From the NCBI GenBank assembly GCA_964019695.1, contig OZ026518.1, positions 105,992,305 to 106,056,304 of the forward strand: a stretch of DNA of 64,000 nt. Direction: 5' to 3'. The translations under genes and the position numbers were made by a program. Under the pieces are notes generated by a model. That model was not told the DNA's origin and did not search any database. It was given only the letters and a program-made list of their open reading frames with translations. Of this stretch, positions 8,780-21,122 are shown piece by piece (position 1 is the stretch's first letter; every line of letters starts with the position of its first letter). Origin of the DNA: Loripinus fragilis. Its lineage: Eukaryota > Mollusca > Bivalvia > Lucinida > Lucinidae.

Positions 8780-10060
8780 TTTCTTCAGAAAATGAATAAA
8801 TGTTCGACGTATAATGGGTTCGCTTACAAGTCTACATCAGAACAGAACTACATGTAACGTGGTAATAACATGATTCCCAAATGCCGAATACAGCCTTCCA
8901 TCATTGATAATTTGTTCTGCTACGATTGGTCTAAAATTCATTTTAAAGGATTTCAGGATGTAATATTCAAATTATTTCTTTTATTGAATACTTCTAAAAT
9001 AATCAGCAATGTATACCATGATTAGGTGTCGTATTTAGCGCATTAAACAGCAACACATCTGGGTCTTAACTGTTTTCTTACTAATTTACACGTCAAAACT
9101 TTATACCATTACTTCTGTGAAGCATTTCTTTGGGATCTCACAGTACTCATATATAATAATATATTGTTGACAGGAAATAGTAAATATCCTTTTATACTAA
9201 AAATGCAGGGATCATGGACTAAGGAGATGGGATCTTATATATAAGCATTTGGTTCAAGGAATCTGTTTAGATTTAGTGTACTTCGTGTTTTGTTATTAAC
9301 TTTTCCGAATAAAGTGTGCATAATGCCCTCAATTTAGCAGATGCAATGTACCAGACTGACCAAACTTGATTTTCATCCTGATTTAACCTAAGGTTATGAC
9401 ACCAGTAAACAGGTAAAGTCTCCAAGTACGATCCCTAGCCTTTCCCATGAGTCTACTCCTGCAATTCTAGTAATCCCGATAGGATCCCATCCATCAGATC
9501 AAATTTCTAAACTAATAATGTGTATTTTTAACATTGTATACTGATCATTCAAAGTTAATTAATTCCGTGAATTTTGATCCATCAAGAGTGGACCATGCTC
9601 TATTATCTCATTCATACTATTGCTCACTGGTCTAAGTGGCGCTCGGAATGTATCTGTATCTGTTAGCAATATGCTTCCCGTATGATCATCGTGGTGATCC
9701 TTTATATATTGTTATACTAGCGTTTGGTCAGCTCTGATAATAAGGATAAAGATATGAGTTTTTTTTTCCTGATTGTCCGAGCAGAAAATTGAATTCAATG
9801 CCATATTGGAAAAGGACCATGACTGGCAAGTGTAATATATTATTAAGCTGGCATTAATTTTACATCAATCTTAGGTGTTACATTTATAAGTAGGAGGCCC
9901 TCGTACTTTGGCAACTCTTAGTGCAATTTAGAAATTTGAGAACATGTTTGTTTGATAGCTGATGTGCTGCTTTGTTTTGTAATTGAATGGTAATAACTAG
10001 TCAAAGCTCGTTTTTTGTATGGTCTGGTAACTCTTTGCTTGCTGATGATAACCTTTACAA
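8780..10060. other. Intergenic, no feature seen
   Basis: AT-rich with no ORF over 60 codons that shows a motif, and no recognised repeat. Confidence 0.6.
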
Positions 10061-10223
10061 AAATGCGGATCCGACCAAACGTCGGACCTGATCCATATCC
10101 AAACTGTTTGATACTCCAATGGTGGTCATGAAAGATTGTTTTGAAAAGTTTAATACTTAAAAAAAAAATCAATGACGACCAAAACCATGCACAATCACAT
10201 AGCATGCAAATAGTTTTCTGCAA
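10061..10223. repeat. Fragment related to 38930-39070
   Basis: Shares CGGACCTGATCCATATCCAA (here) with CGGGCCTGATCTGGATCCAA (38970s), followed by a similar TGAAAGA..TT..GAAAA tract. The other copy lies in a diverged TTAA-type MITE. Confidence 0.55.
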
Positions 10224-10386
10224 GGGTAATCGATGATTTCCTATTAAAGGCTTATATTGGTTGTTGGAAATATTGTTTCTGCATGTGTATCGACTGGGTT
10301 TGCGGTTTGTTTTGTTCTCTGTACATTGGTATGCCTTATTTCTTGGCCTTCGAATAAGAGTATCAGAGTATAAGAATCCTTCATAA

Positions 10387-10504
10387 GTGTGAGGGTAGGA
10401 TAGAAAAATCCGTCCCGTTATTTACCGTTTGGCATCACGAGGCTTGCCGAGTGATGACGAACGGTGATCCCGAGGGACGGATTTTTTCTATGACTCCCTC
10501 ACAC
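10387..10504. repeat. Hairpin repeat family F, copy 1
   Basis: Begins GTGTGAGGGTAGGATAGAAA and ends with the near-complement (GGGACGGATTTTTTCTATGACTCCCTCACAC), with a CATCACGAGG core. Copies at 57515-57614 and, partial, 44442-44500. Probable MITE. Confidence 0.75.
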
Positions 10505-11429
10505 GAAAAACGGATTCTTGTTCTTGCTCACCATATTTTTTTTATATCTATTTATTCATTTTAAAATAAGCTTCCAGAAGTAAGATGCAATTTTACATGA
10601 TGACGTAACTTGACGTCATAGGTAAGATAGCATGGGTAAGATAAGATTTTCTATACCAGGTTAAAATCTCAGATATCCTTATCCGGTGTGCAAGAAGATA
10701 TGTTCTTAGATCTCCGCTAATGAAATGTCGTGGATACTCAAAATAATCGTCTCAATGAAACGACTCGTTATACTCTAATCTTAATGATAAGAAAATGACC
10801 ACAATTTAAGGCTCAGGTTTCCTTATCTTACTAGCAGCGTATATGTGGTTCGTGACTGAAGCTTATTTACGCTCACTAGTGATTACAGCTGCTGACCGTT
10901 CTAATGTCGTGATTCTGTTGACCGTTCTAAAGCGACGTTTCTGCTGTTGTCAATGAAAGAGCTGATAGCGTCGCTTATTGGGCAGAAATAATCCTTTCTC
11001 CATCAGCATACGATCTGTCAATAATTTCACATGCAATGTGTTCAAAACATGATATGTAAGTAGAAGAGAAACCCACCCATCCATTCAGCCTACTTCTGAA
11101 ATTTATTTTACCCTTAATTATTACGCAAGGTGGCTGGGGGTTCCCTACCAAAATGTGTTATCATATGACTGGAATGTTCACCTTATTTATAACGCAATAT
11201 GACTTGGGGTGTCTCTTTTTAATTTGTTTTGTTTATTAGGCTATTTTACTGTGGTGTCCCTACTAAACTTCGTTTAACCCTATATTTTCAGTAGTACATG
11301 TATTTCTGGATTTTCGTTGCCGACATGAATGTGCATAGAGCAGAAATCATATTAGCAACAGTAGAATCCAGGGAGGAAAATTTGGCCAGTACATTATATC
11401 TCCTCAATCGGGGGCTACGATGTATGTCC
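10505..11429. other. Intergenic, no feature seen
   Basis: No coding signal. It has a small inverted pair TGACGTAACTTGACGTCA near 10600 and nothing else I can name. Confidence 0.5.
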
Positions 11430-11570
11430 GCTTAAAGGTGGTAATCCTGTTGATGTTGGTTCATTCCTTACACGATGCGTTGGGGTTTGGTGTTTGTTCC
11501 TGGTTCTGTGATATATTTCCTAGTGTCATTTCTAGTTAGTTTTGTAATCATTTCGCTGAGTGGGCAGATA
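11430..11570 (+). repeat. Diverged piece of family C
   Basis: The order GGTAATCCTGTTGATG...TTGGGGTTTGGTGTTTG...TTTTGTAATCATTTCGCTGAG parallels 25605-25735. Diverged, so moderate confidence. Confidence 0.45.
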
Positions 11571-11620
11571 TAATGTATTGGCCAGTAGTTACTAATCATG
11601 GATGGGTCCTAATTAAATAA

Positions 11621-11860
11621 CATCCAGTGCATGAGATTTCCAACAATTTGACATTTTGACGAGTGTAGACTCGGACGAGCCTCTGAAGCCACCTTTTGAG
11701 CTTAGAAACTCCAAATTATGATCAGTCAGTAGCTTAACAATTATAGAATACTCAAGAGACTAGCAAAGACTCTGACCAGACTGCGCGTATGCGCAGGCTG
11801 ATCTGAGGCTTTGCTGGTCGCACATAACACATTGTTGGAAATCTCATGCACTGGCTCAAT
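11621..11860. mobile_element. MITE family B, copy 1
   Basis: Inverted ends CCAGTGCATGAGATTTCCAA and its complement at the right. Interior holds TGCGCGTATGCGCAGGCTGA and CTTTGCTGGTCGCACATA. Same family as 43404, 47414, 62301 and 62606. Confidence 0.85.
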
Positions 11861-12183
11861 TATTTTATTTAAAGTATGGTCACACAAAGCAGTCAAACCA
11901 AACTAATCACATGTGATAATACAAGGAAAATGTCTTCTTAGAATGGACAGCAGTCAAAATCAAAGGGGACTTGATGGCTACTCATATAGGCCTATAAGAC
12001 ACCACTTTAATGGAAATGAGAAATTACTACCCAGCAGCCTTGGAGCTGATAATAATGGGTATGTCAATTTGGTTCTTGTAGTTTAAATATACTGCAGTTT
12101 TCATGCCATCTCTTCATCCCATGACTGCGGTAACATAGCAAAGCGTTGACTCCTTGCCTCGAGGTTATAAAACTTGAGTTCAT

Positions 12184-12277
12184 CCTCAGACTCAAAATAT
12201 AGCTCGATGATTGGCTGCTTGTGGACACGTGTCCACAAGCAGCCAATCATTGCGCTTTATTTTGAGTCTGAGACTGC
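12184..12277. repeat. Hairpin with 44-bp perfect palindrome
   Basis: Positions 12207-12250 are an exact palindrome centred on GTGGACACGTGTCCAC. The arms continue imperfectly outward (CTCAGACTCAAAATA on the left, TATTTTGAGTCTGAG-like on the right). Confidence 0.9.
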
Positions 12278-12661
12278 CTGATCTCGGTCAACACCGTTAA
12301 CCAGTGTGTCCCTCTTGGTTCTGGGCCGTTATGCATTTATAGACTTAAACAATTCAGGTGCTCCTATCTTATTATTGATTTTAACTGATGATTCATTTCA
12401 ACAAATGGAATTTCATTCATTATTGCTCCAATTGTCAGGCACTGTCGCTTTATTATTCTTTTAAACACCACATTTTCCAATTGATTTTTCCTGTTAATAC
12501 AATTTTAGTTATTTTACCGGTATTGATTACCGAATATATACGTGACATTGAACTATGAGTAAACAACATGCCATTGGGCATTTGCGTGTGGAACTCAAGA
12601 GAAGACTCGAGTAACTTCAGTACCTAAAGAGTACCTCAAGTTTCGATCGGAGTTATGTATA
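12278..12661. other. Intergenic, no feature seen
   Basis: AT-rich DNA between two hairpins; nothing recognised. Confidence 0.55.
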
Positions 12662-12877
12662 CAGTGAAACCCGTCTTAAGCGCCCACTCAAAAATGCAGC
12701 CACTCAAAAATAGACAAACCAAAAATATTAAGCCATATGGTAGCTTAATGTAGGTCAAAAGTACTACGGAATGCTACCGTGGATTCTATACTTTTGACTT
12801 GCATTAGGCGATCATTGGTCTTAAAAAACCTATGTGTTGGTCTTCTTTTGAGTGGTACCTTAAGACAGGTTTTACTG
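12662..12877. mobile_element. Hairpin MITE family A, copy 2
   Basis: Ends CAGTGAAACCCGTCTTAAGC and ...TTAAGACAGGTTTTACTG, flanked on both sides by TA (12660-12661, 12878-12879). 216 bp, no ORF. Confidence 0.85.
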
Positions 12878-12889
12878 TATTTTAAATAT

Positions 12890-13075
12890 ATACATATCAC
12901 AGGCCAATGTATGGCACCTCGAAGAAAAGACACAGAACATAGAAACCCATGCAACAGCAAGAACACAATAAAGTAAATATAGGGCACTTTCCCCTTCAAT
13001 TCGGCAACCAGCTCTCTCTTCTTAAGCGAGGTGATTGCCAAACCAAACACACAAATATAACACACAACATTGGGA
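12890..13075 (-). repeat. Family C-like remnant, reverse
   Basis: On the minus strand it reads like the family C right half (GTGTTTGGTTTGGCAATCACC...GAGAGAGCTGGTTGC). Diverged copy adjoining the MITE. Confidence 0.45.
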
Positions 13076-13795
13076 CTGCGACATGAACTAACAATATAAT
13101 AACAACCGACTTAAATAAAGGCAGCAGCCGAGGCCACTGTGGGGGGGGGGGGGGCTTTAATTACTGACCAAAATTCTTCTACCTAAACTCTACATTTTGT
13201 TAAAACACAACATTGTTTGGCTAGCATGGAAACAATCAAATCAAATTAACTTACTAGCAATTAAAGTTCGTATAAGAAATATTTATGTTTGTCGATGTTT
13301 CTGCCTCGATACAATTACATTTTCACCAAAAATACACAAGGTTGGTGATGAATAAAGGCATGATTTAACTAATCAACAATTGCATCTACCATGTGGAGTG
13401 GGAGGCAGTTTGTGGCATCATTTAACTCGCTAGTATATGAAGCATTGCAGAAAGAGTAGAATACTGGACATCCACAGTTTGTTTAACTTCATTTGAAAAA
13501 AAAAACTCAGTTCCTGAAGCTCTTCGTATTATAACTTTTCAATATGACGTCTTAAATGGCCTTGCTCCCTGTAAGCCAATGCAAACATCTTACAGGCTGA
13601 ATGCGTCCATATGAGATAGCATTTGATCAGGATATACACTGCTTTCCATTCATTTTATTCAAAACCTCATAGTTATCATACTTTTTAGACAGTTTTGGAT
13701 TCATAATACATTCCTTAAGAGAGAACCTGATCTATAAAAGTCCTTGAAAATACAACCGTATATCACAAATCAACCCATGACACGAGCAGGACGTG
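13076..13795. other. Intergenic; poly-G run
   Basis: Only a run of about 14 G at 13141-13154 stands out. No gene or repeat recognised. Confidence 0.55.
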
Positions 13796-14035
13796 GCATT
13801 AAACTACAGGCAAACAAAGACCCACGAACAACAAAACGATAAACAAAACAACCAGCTCCCTCTGTCTCTTCCTAAGCAAAATGGTTGTCAAACTTGAAAA
13901 CACACAATTAACTACATCTGAATAAGGACTAAATACGACAGACATCATGCCTACCCTAATATGTCGACATGCCCTAGGAACCAAACATATATTTAGTTTG
14001 GCCTCAAGAAAATAAGGCAAAACCAAAATACGATC
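13796..14035 (-). repeat. Family C-like remnant, reverse
   Basis: Minus strand resembles the GTTTGTTTATCG..GAGGGAGCTGGTTG segment of family C, including a truncated right end. No function. Confidence 0.4.
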
Positions 14036-14381
14036 TATATTTTCCCAATTCCATCCTTCAAGAGTGGCATACGTACAACTGTTCTCTGTAAATCATGAAT
14101 AAATAATAACAAGCCAGTAAGAAAATTGTGTTTTGTAAAGTGCAAACGTTATCGAAATGGCTAGTAACTGACATCTAGCCTTAGAAAGATCTAACAATGT
14201 TACATACATTCAATATCTGGCCTTAATCAATAATCTAAGAAATACACCGAGCCCCATTGTAATGTTGGTTTTGATGATATAGGCTACATCATGTATACAA
14301 GTAATTTCTTCAAAAAAGTAAGTTATCGATTAGACAGATCCATAGAATACTAATGCATCGCATATTTGAAAAATATATATA

Positions 14382-15184
14382 CTGAGGAACTTTAAAAACG
14401 CACCATTTTACATTCTTTGTCTCTTCCACATGATTAATTTGAGGATGCTTTCATTATCATTTTTAATCCTCTTGCAAAATGGACCATAATTTGCCATTAT
14501 TTTGATTTGCTCATGCTGTTCATTCTGACGTAATATCGACGCAAGTGTTTTTCAACAATTGTCGTCTGACAAATGTGAATGTGATTCAATTTGAAAACAA
14601 ACACTTTTAAGTGGTAGCCAGATGTCTTAACAAATGGAAAAACACAAACGTTTTTAGAAATAATCGTTTTATTACACTCCCACTCGCAGCGTTTCTTTGC
14701 TAACGTCAGTCTTCAATTTGCAAACATCAATAACAGACAGGTGACGTCCGCGCATGTCGCGATACTTTTGTCTTTTATGCAACTGATAAAGGAGTATCTG
14801 TTGGCAACAAAAAAAAATGATTATTCGTGATCTTTTGGATATAAACGGCCAATTACGTCAAAAATCAATGACGTCATATAGACGTAATGAACGTTGCCAG
14901 ATTATTTGATTTTGTCTTTCCTTTGGCTTTCAAGAGCAAACATTGGTTCAAAAACTTTTTTTCGTTTATAATGGAAGGTATGGGGACTCTGTGACTTTTT
15001 GAATTTGAGTTGTCTCAGAATTATCGCGATGTCACGGCAATTATAATCCACAGCGTTTCGATTTTCTTATTGAATGCAAACTAAATGACGGAACATATCA
15101 ATTTTAATTCTCACATAATGAAAATATCAAATTTTCGACATAAATTAGCTTTTAAGCAGGTGGTGCGTTTTTAAAGTCCTTCAG
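14382..15184. mobile_element. Nonautonomous Tc1/mariner-like element 1
   Basis: 803 bp. Inverted ends CTGAGGAACTTTAAAAACGC.. (14382-14405) and the complement at 15161-15184, with 2 mismatches in 24. TA sits on both sides (14380-14381, 15185-15186). No transposase ORF inside. Its end resembles that of 22078-23136 (ACTTTA...ACGCACCA). Confidence 0.85.
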
Positions 15185-15186
15185 TA

Positions 15187-18031
15187 TAAAAATATAGAAT
15201 ACACGGCGTATCCTTTGGAAAACATATAATCTTTCTATGCAGTTTAAATCTAATATAATCAGAAAAACAATTCAAGGATATTTACATTCAATCTGATTTC
15301 TAATATTAACTACAATAAAAAGTTAACTAAATACATTGTATACATGCGGTTCATACATGCAGTTCCAGATATCTGCAATCACAGTTGATGTTTAGTCTAA
15401 GTCACGCTTCAATGGTTAAAATATAGTGCAATTTCAAATAGTTTAACCCTCTATACCGAAACGTCACAAACCTTAAAAATGATTAAATCAAAAATCGTTT
15501 GTATTCCATATTCATTGGTCCCGAAATCATTGCTTAATCTCAGTCAAAAGTATGCTACCTAAATTTGCAGTTGTTGTAAATGTTTTACTGCCAATCTGTT
15601 GTCAAATTGGATCGGGTATGCCATATCTGCTCATTTTTGGCGAAAAAATTGTTGCGTTATCAGGTGCTATAAGTGATAAATAGGTGATAAAACTTTTCAG
15701 TGGTCGGAATTAGAAAACAAGCAATACCAGGTCAGGTATGCAGCAAAAATATAAACGCGAATTTTATTACTTATGAACTTTCGGTAAGAGGGTTGATACA
15801 TTTTGTAGTGGTACTGTATCGTGACCAATGACCCATCAATTTTACTTTGCATCTTGCTGGATTGCAGATTGGTAGTTCTATCAAAATCAAAAATAATCTC
15901 TTTGGAAGTTATTTCTCAAATGTAAAATAGTCAAAATAATTTTAATATCATTCAATTGTTTGTCTGAGTATATAATATCTGGCATGACCAGGGATCCGTT
16001 TTTAACAAAATATAACTAAGTTTATTTTCGTTTAGACGAATTTATGATTGATTTGGCACTCTATTGATGACAAGGAATAGTTCTTTTGATCATTTTTGTC
16101 GGATTAAAAACTATTCATTTTAATAAATGCAATGCGTTTAATGAAAACGTGTTAGATTTTAGCGCTATCATCCTGACACCAATCTGATTTCAAGGCATAG
16201 TGTTGTAGGGTGTATGTGAAACCTTTAGGGCTCTATAATATACAAGTATGAACTGTATATTTTGTGAAGTGTTCAGACAGATACATATCTGACAACAAAG
16301 ATGTAAGCAAGTAACTGGTGAGGGCCACTACGCATTAACAAATGCATTGATATTAACACACATGTAATCAGTTAGTCTTTATTTGGTCTTAGCTTAATCT
16401 GGGTTTTTGATGTAGCATTATCTAGACTCACAACGAGGCACATTTAACAGACGTTTTGTCGTTTTGTCCCCTATCAATTTTTTGAAAATAATGTCTAAAA
16501 ATGACCAAGAAAGAAATGGTTCTATATTGGCACTAATTATTTAATTAGAAGTTATCTCCTTTTCAATGACAATTTCTTTTTTTATTACTGGATAATCATA
16601 AAGTAAATATAATCAGGAAATATCACAATCTCAAACTGCAGACAAAGCCGTGGCATCATGAGGCATCGTAAACAATTTTATACCTTAAATCATTATGAAT
16701 ACAAGTATTAGCTTTTCAAAAAAGCTGGCGGTCGTTTAGCCCTATCATTGTATGTATTCTTGCCCACTGCATCCTTCTGTTTTGAACTTCTAGAGCTTGT
16801 TCATGTAGATTTATTCTAGCTCTGATTATTTTAAAACATCTGAACTGTTATTTTCTATCATTTAACACATGCTTCCAGCGAGGATGTTGCTTGATCTTTT
16901 GAAAGCACCCGGCTTATGCATGGTATGTTATGGTAATGTATCTAGCATGCGACACATTTATTAAAAATTATTTGACAACACTAGACAGCACATTTTTCTT
17001 AAAACTGATGCCAGGAAATCAAAGTGACAGTGTATATGTACAGACTCGGTGGCCCCAAGATGTGTTCACAAACCAAATTTGGGATTCCTAGGATTTATGC
17101 TTGTGACACGTTTTTCTAGATCTGGTGGCAGTGGTAAAGGTGCGCGACGCTCCATGACCCTAAATGAATTAAGACACGAATTTTGGCATTCCTACCTAAA
17201 ATAATATAGGAGATATACTTTAGATATGATATGAACACTAAAACACTTAGGACACTAAGGGCAGGCAGTTTGATTACTATATGCCTCCCTTTGGGGGCAT
17301 AAAACCTGTTTGTCATGACCGTCATAAGACAGTGCCTAAATTCATAGTAATTCTATGTGATCAGATGTGGATGACAATCATATAAGTACGTTTACTGGTG
17401 TGAAGTTCGCTCGCACTCTTTACCAATCAAGGACGTTTTGACTTTTGGACGTTTTGCTTTCGCCAGCTTTTTTGAAAAGCTCATACTTATTGCGTTTATT
17501 ATATAAGCGGCAGGGCAAACTGACGCCTTAATTAAATTCGCCAACGAGCTTGCCTCGCGCTATAGGTAGCCCCACAGATATCACGGAAGTTTACTTCGCG
17601 CTGTATGTCAACCCACGATATCTGGTACCCCACTCGTTGTTCGGCAGTGAATAAAATATAGCCTTAGCACGGCATAAAGGCTTGGTCAAAACCTGAATTT
17701 GATGTGTGTTTTGATTGAAGTTTATATAAGCGGCCGGCCATGGCCGACCGCAATGAGCATACGTGTACATCGTACGATATTTAATGCCAGCTTCACAATT
17801 GTGACGGCAACTGTTGTCAACTGGGTGAATATAACGACTGGAGACAATATTAATTCCTGGTGACTCATCAAACGTCTATATTTGCCCAGATTAATCAATA
17901 GTTACAGAGTATATTCCTCTAGGGACAGACGGTCCTGTCTGTAAAAGATAAATAGAACGTTTTAGCAAGGAAAAGGACAATTAGAGCTTACACATAAGGT
18001 TTTGTTACTTATCGTATGGTCAAGCAACGAA
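15187..18031. other. Intergenic, no feature seen
   Basis: 2.8 kb of AT-rich sequence with no ORF that shows a motif and no copy of the window's repeat families. A GC-rich self-complementary spot AAGCGGCCGGCCATGGCCGA lies near 17730. Confidence 0.5.
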
Positions 18032-18079
18032 GGCTCTGGTGAGTCTGCGCATATGCATATGCGCAGACTCACCAGAGCC
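18032..18079. repeat. 48-bp perfect palindrome
   Basis: Exact palindrome with arm GGCTCTGGTGAGTCTGCGCATATG. The outer part GGCTCTGGTGAG recurs singly at about 39210 and 55210, each followed by AC(A/T)G. Probably the core of a short hairpin MITE. Confidence 0.92.
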
Positions 18080-18495
18080 ATCGCAACTTGCATAAACAAT
18101 GTATGGATGTAGATACAAACGGAGACCAAAAACAGTATGATCGCTTATTGAAGGCGTTTATGGAGCTTTTATGGATATGCTATAAGAGTCCAAATTTTAT
18201 GTACTGACTTATTAGATGATGTAGATATGTATGATATCAAAATAACCACGACTTAATATAACTTGTAAGTCTCATCTATAGACACTGGATAAAAAGATCG
18301 TACTATGCGTACTATGATCCATTCTACCTGATTCGAGTAGTCTATATATAGTTTAATAATTCTAATCTTTTGCAAATATTAGTTTTCGCTCTGGCTTTAA
18401 ATGTACTTTAAAATAAGTTGTGTCTTAAATGTATTTTAACATTAAATTTGACGTGAAAAGTGCTTGAACTTATCCTGAACTGAGGTTATCTAAAT
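18080..18495. other. Intergenic, no feature seen
   Basis: AT-rich; nothing recognised. Confidence 0.55.
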
Positions 18496-19001
18496 AAGAA
18501 AGAAGGCAAAGATCAGGAATAGATACAATTGAGCACCACACCTGACCCAGGATACCACATGAGAAAGTGCCAAAAAAAACAACATTAAAACATCAAATAC
18601 AAGAGAGCCAAGAGGTCAGCCCTATCCCTGCAGGTGATTACAAGGCTACAATGAATAGACAAGTAAACATGACAAACACCAAACATAGAAAACAAAAAAG
18701 ATCCACAAAAGAATCGCCGCCTTGGAACAGTCAGTAAAGATACTTTTACTGGAGGGCTTAAACTAGCTTCACAGCTCTAAACTCATCCTTAGTTCAGATG
18801 TAGATCAAGACACATAGATGTTTGGTTTGCATGAAAGATTCCTAACTTATCCATGAATTATCTCCTAGAACATATAAATCAATATATTAAAAGGATATAA
18901 ACACAGATAAGGTTTCAACAGTACATAAAACTGAAAACCAGAGCAAAAACATCCAACAGGTAACCCCGGTTGGCCTGACAACAGCCAAAGCATCATGGCC
19001 C
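18496..19001 (+). repeat. Interspersed family D, copy 1
   Basis: About 500 bp. Shared blocks in order: GCAAAGATCAGGAAT.GATACAA, CTGACCCAGGATACCA, GAGGTCAGCCCTATCCCTGC, CCGCCTTGGAAC.GTCAGTAA, TTTTACTGGAGG.CTTAAAC, GTAGATCAAGACACATAGATG. No ORF. Other copies: 26531-27032, 33091-33530, 58461-58812 (+) and 32128-32290, 49561-49893 (reverse). Confidence 0.8.
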
Positions 19002-19133
19002 ATCGTAGAGTCTGAAGTCCGATACACCGGCGTGCAATTTAAGAGGAAAGCAAAGTTGCCAACCTTGATTGGGTTGATCACCAAGCATGCAGTCTATTGC
19101 AATACATTAATGTTATAACCATTCTTTCTGTAA

Positions 19134-20527
19134 AGCCCCAGTTACACTGTCACGATTTTGGCCACGACGGAGCTACGACTCACCCCGATTTATCAAGTCG
19201 TGATGCATCGGCATGAGTCGTAGTAGCACCGTAGAGACATCGGCGTGAGTCCTAGTAGTACCGTGGTGATTCGTGAAGAATCCTGGTGATTTGGGAACCT
19301 CCACGACAAGGCTACGACGAGTTTAAACCGTTTAAACTCGTCGGGGTGAATCGTGTTGGATTGTGGGAGTGGCCTAAGTCGTAGCTCTACCGTAGCGGGA
19401 TCGGGATAATTCCTAGTGGTATCGTGGTAGTATTCGTGGTCATTCGTGGTCGTTCGTGGGCGTTCGTAGCGAATCGGGTTATCACTGACACAATATTCTG
19501 GTATAAAAACAGAGGTATTATTGCTGAAAATCATTTTCAAGAGTGAATTTTAGTGAAGCGCATCATGGATTATGTCCAGAGATTTCAAATTGCTAACTTG
19601 CAGCTTGAACTGGACGTCATCTGATACAACTGGACATGACACTGTACTTGGGACAGGACTGAGCCCAGCCCGTGGGTCCGGTGACTGTTGTGTGTTGTGA
19701 TTTTACCGCAGCTTTTGTTTTTAATGGCATGACTGACTTCGTCAAAGATTGAAGAGATAATGATATTTGGTGTCATTTTTTTGCAAACTGTCGCGGGGGG
19801 GAGGGGGGGGGTGGTACTCTGATATTTTCATACATACGTAGGATAGGGTAATTTTTGGGGGTTCAAAATTTTGAAGTTCAGTTTTTTTCGGGTTTTCAGA
19901 AAAATGAATATTATTTGGGTATGAAGATTTTGTGGATATTTTTGGGGGGTCATCAGAAAATTAGACTTTATTTGGGGGTCATTTCTATGCATTTTTGGGT
20001 CTTTTTTAAGGTCAAGGTACAGAATGGGGGTATTTTAGGGGGTTGCTAAAATTTAAAATATTTTTGGGGGTTCTTGAAATTCCTTTTTTTTCTTTTTTTT
20101 TTTTTTGGGGGGGGGGGGGTGACGGGTAGATGCTGGGCCCGAGCCTACGTATGTAATAAAAATAAGAGTACCCCCCCCCCCCCCGGGACTGTCGCATGAC
20201 AACCAAATCGTGCAGATTCGTGGGAGGTCGTGACGCTACCGTAGCGCTACCGGCTTGAATCGTACTAGCACCGTATCGAATCGTGGAGGCATCGTGAGCA
20301 TTCGTAGCTCCACCGTGGTGAATCGTAGCGCTGCCGTCATGAGTCGTAGTGGGTCCGTAGATGAATCGTGCTGACACCGTAGGAGCACCGTGAGACATCG
20401 TTTTGATGCTGGAATATCCTTTTTTGCATCCCGACGCGTCCCGATGCAACCCGATTTTACCATCTGTCTCAAATCGGGATGAGTCGTGGTTAATCGGGGC
20501 AAGAATCGTGACAGTGTAACTGGGGCT
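19134..20527. mobile_element. 1.4 kb DNA transposon-like element with 24-bp perfect TIRs
   Basis: Ends AGCCCCAGTTACACTGTCAC(GATT) at 19134-19157 and the exact complement at 20504-20527. TAAA flanks both sides if the outermost A/T are excluded (19131-19134, 20527-20530), a candidate short target duplication. Both subterminal regions consist of degenerate short units of the TCGTAG..CCGTGG type spaced about 10-12 bp apart, which may bind a transposase. No transposase ORF; apparent ORFs of 115 and 188 codons are products of the unit repeats. A second element (19795-20187) is nested inside. PIF/Harbinger-like by end style only. Confidence 0.85.
19795..20187. mobile_element. Nested G-rich element with 8-bp target duplication
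   Basis: 393 bp inserted in the previous element, flanked by ACTGTCGC on both sides (19787-19794 and 20188-20195). Its ends are inverted: G-run then GGTACTCTGATATTTTCATACATACGTAGG on the left, complement of it with C-run on the right (imperfect). An 8-bp duplication is the hAT hallmark. The middle is rich in TTTTTGGGGGT motifs. Confidence 0.85.
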
Positions 20528-21122
20528 AAATGAGAAATCATTTTGATAAACTGCGCTGAAAATGATTAGAGCCAACACTCTTCTTCAATGTATATACTAA
20601 GTCACCATAGGACTCAGGTTCTGAAAGTCTTTGGCGCAAGAGGGATTTAAGTCCAGCATGCAATTTAGATATCAAATCATAGTATCAGCTATAAAATTTA
20701 GAAAAGGTTTTGCGAAATTTATGATACCGATAGCATTGTTTAAGAAGTTTCTGGGTCATCGAGTTATGACTAGATGCTCTAGCAAATCGGATGAGTTGAG
20801 AGATATAGACTCCATAGGACTTAGAGCGAGGAACATCACCATCTAAAATTGGGATATGTATAAAAGTACGGAATACTGTACTGAAAAAGCCGTTTTATTA
20901 AGTTTATTTTGATCTGGGAGTTTATACATTTTTTTTCTTTTACTTTATTATCAAATTATGGCAGCTGAAAAATACTGAAGTTTGTGTTAAAAAATCTTTT
21001 CTGGAGCATGCGCAGTCGCATGAGTAGGATTTTCTACTTGTAATTAAATAGACGTTACCAGTCGTTATATGCGTAGCGGAAGTAGAACTTTATCAACGAG
21101 GGGAACCAATCCACCTTACATA
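20528..21122. other. Intergenic, no feature seen
   Basis: AT-rich; no repeat family or coding motif recognised. Confidence 0.55.

Noticed and set aside
19193..20578. Open frames of 115, 188 and 101 codons on the minus strand
   Set aside because: They are created by the degenerate short-unit arrays and C-run of the TIR element, and cross the nested insertion's boundary.
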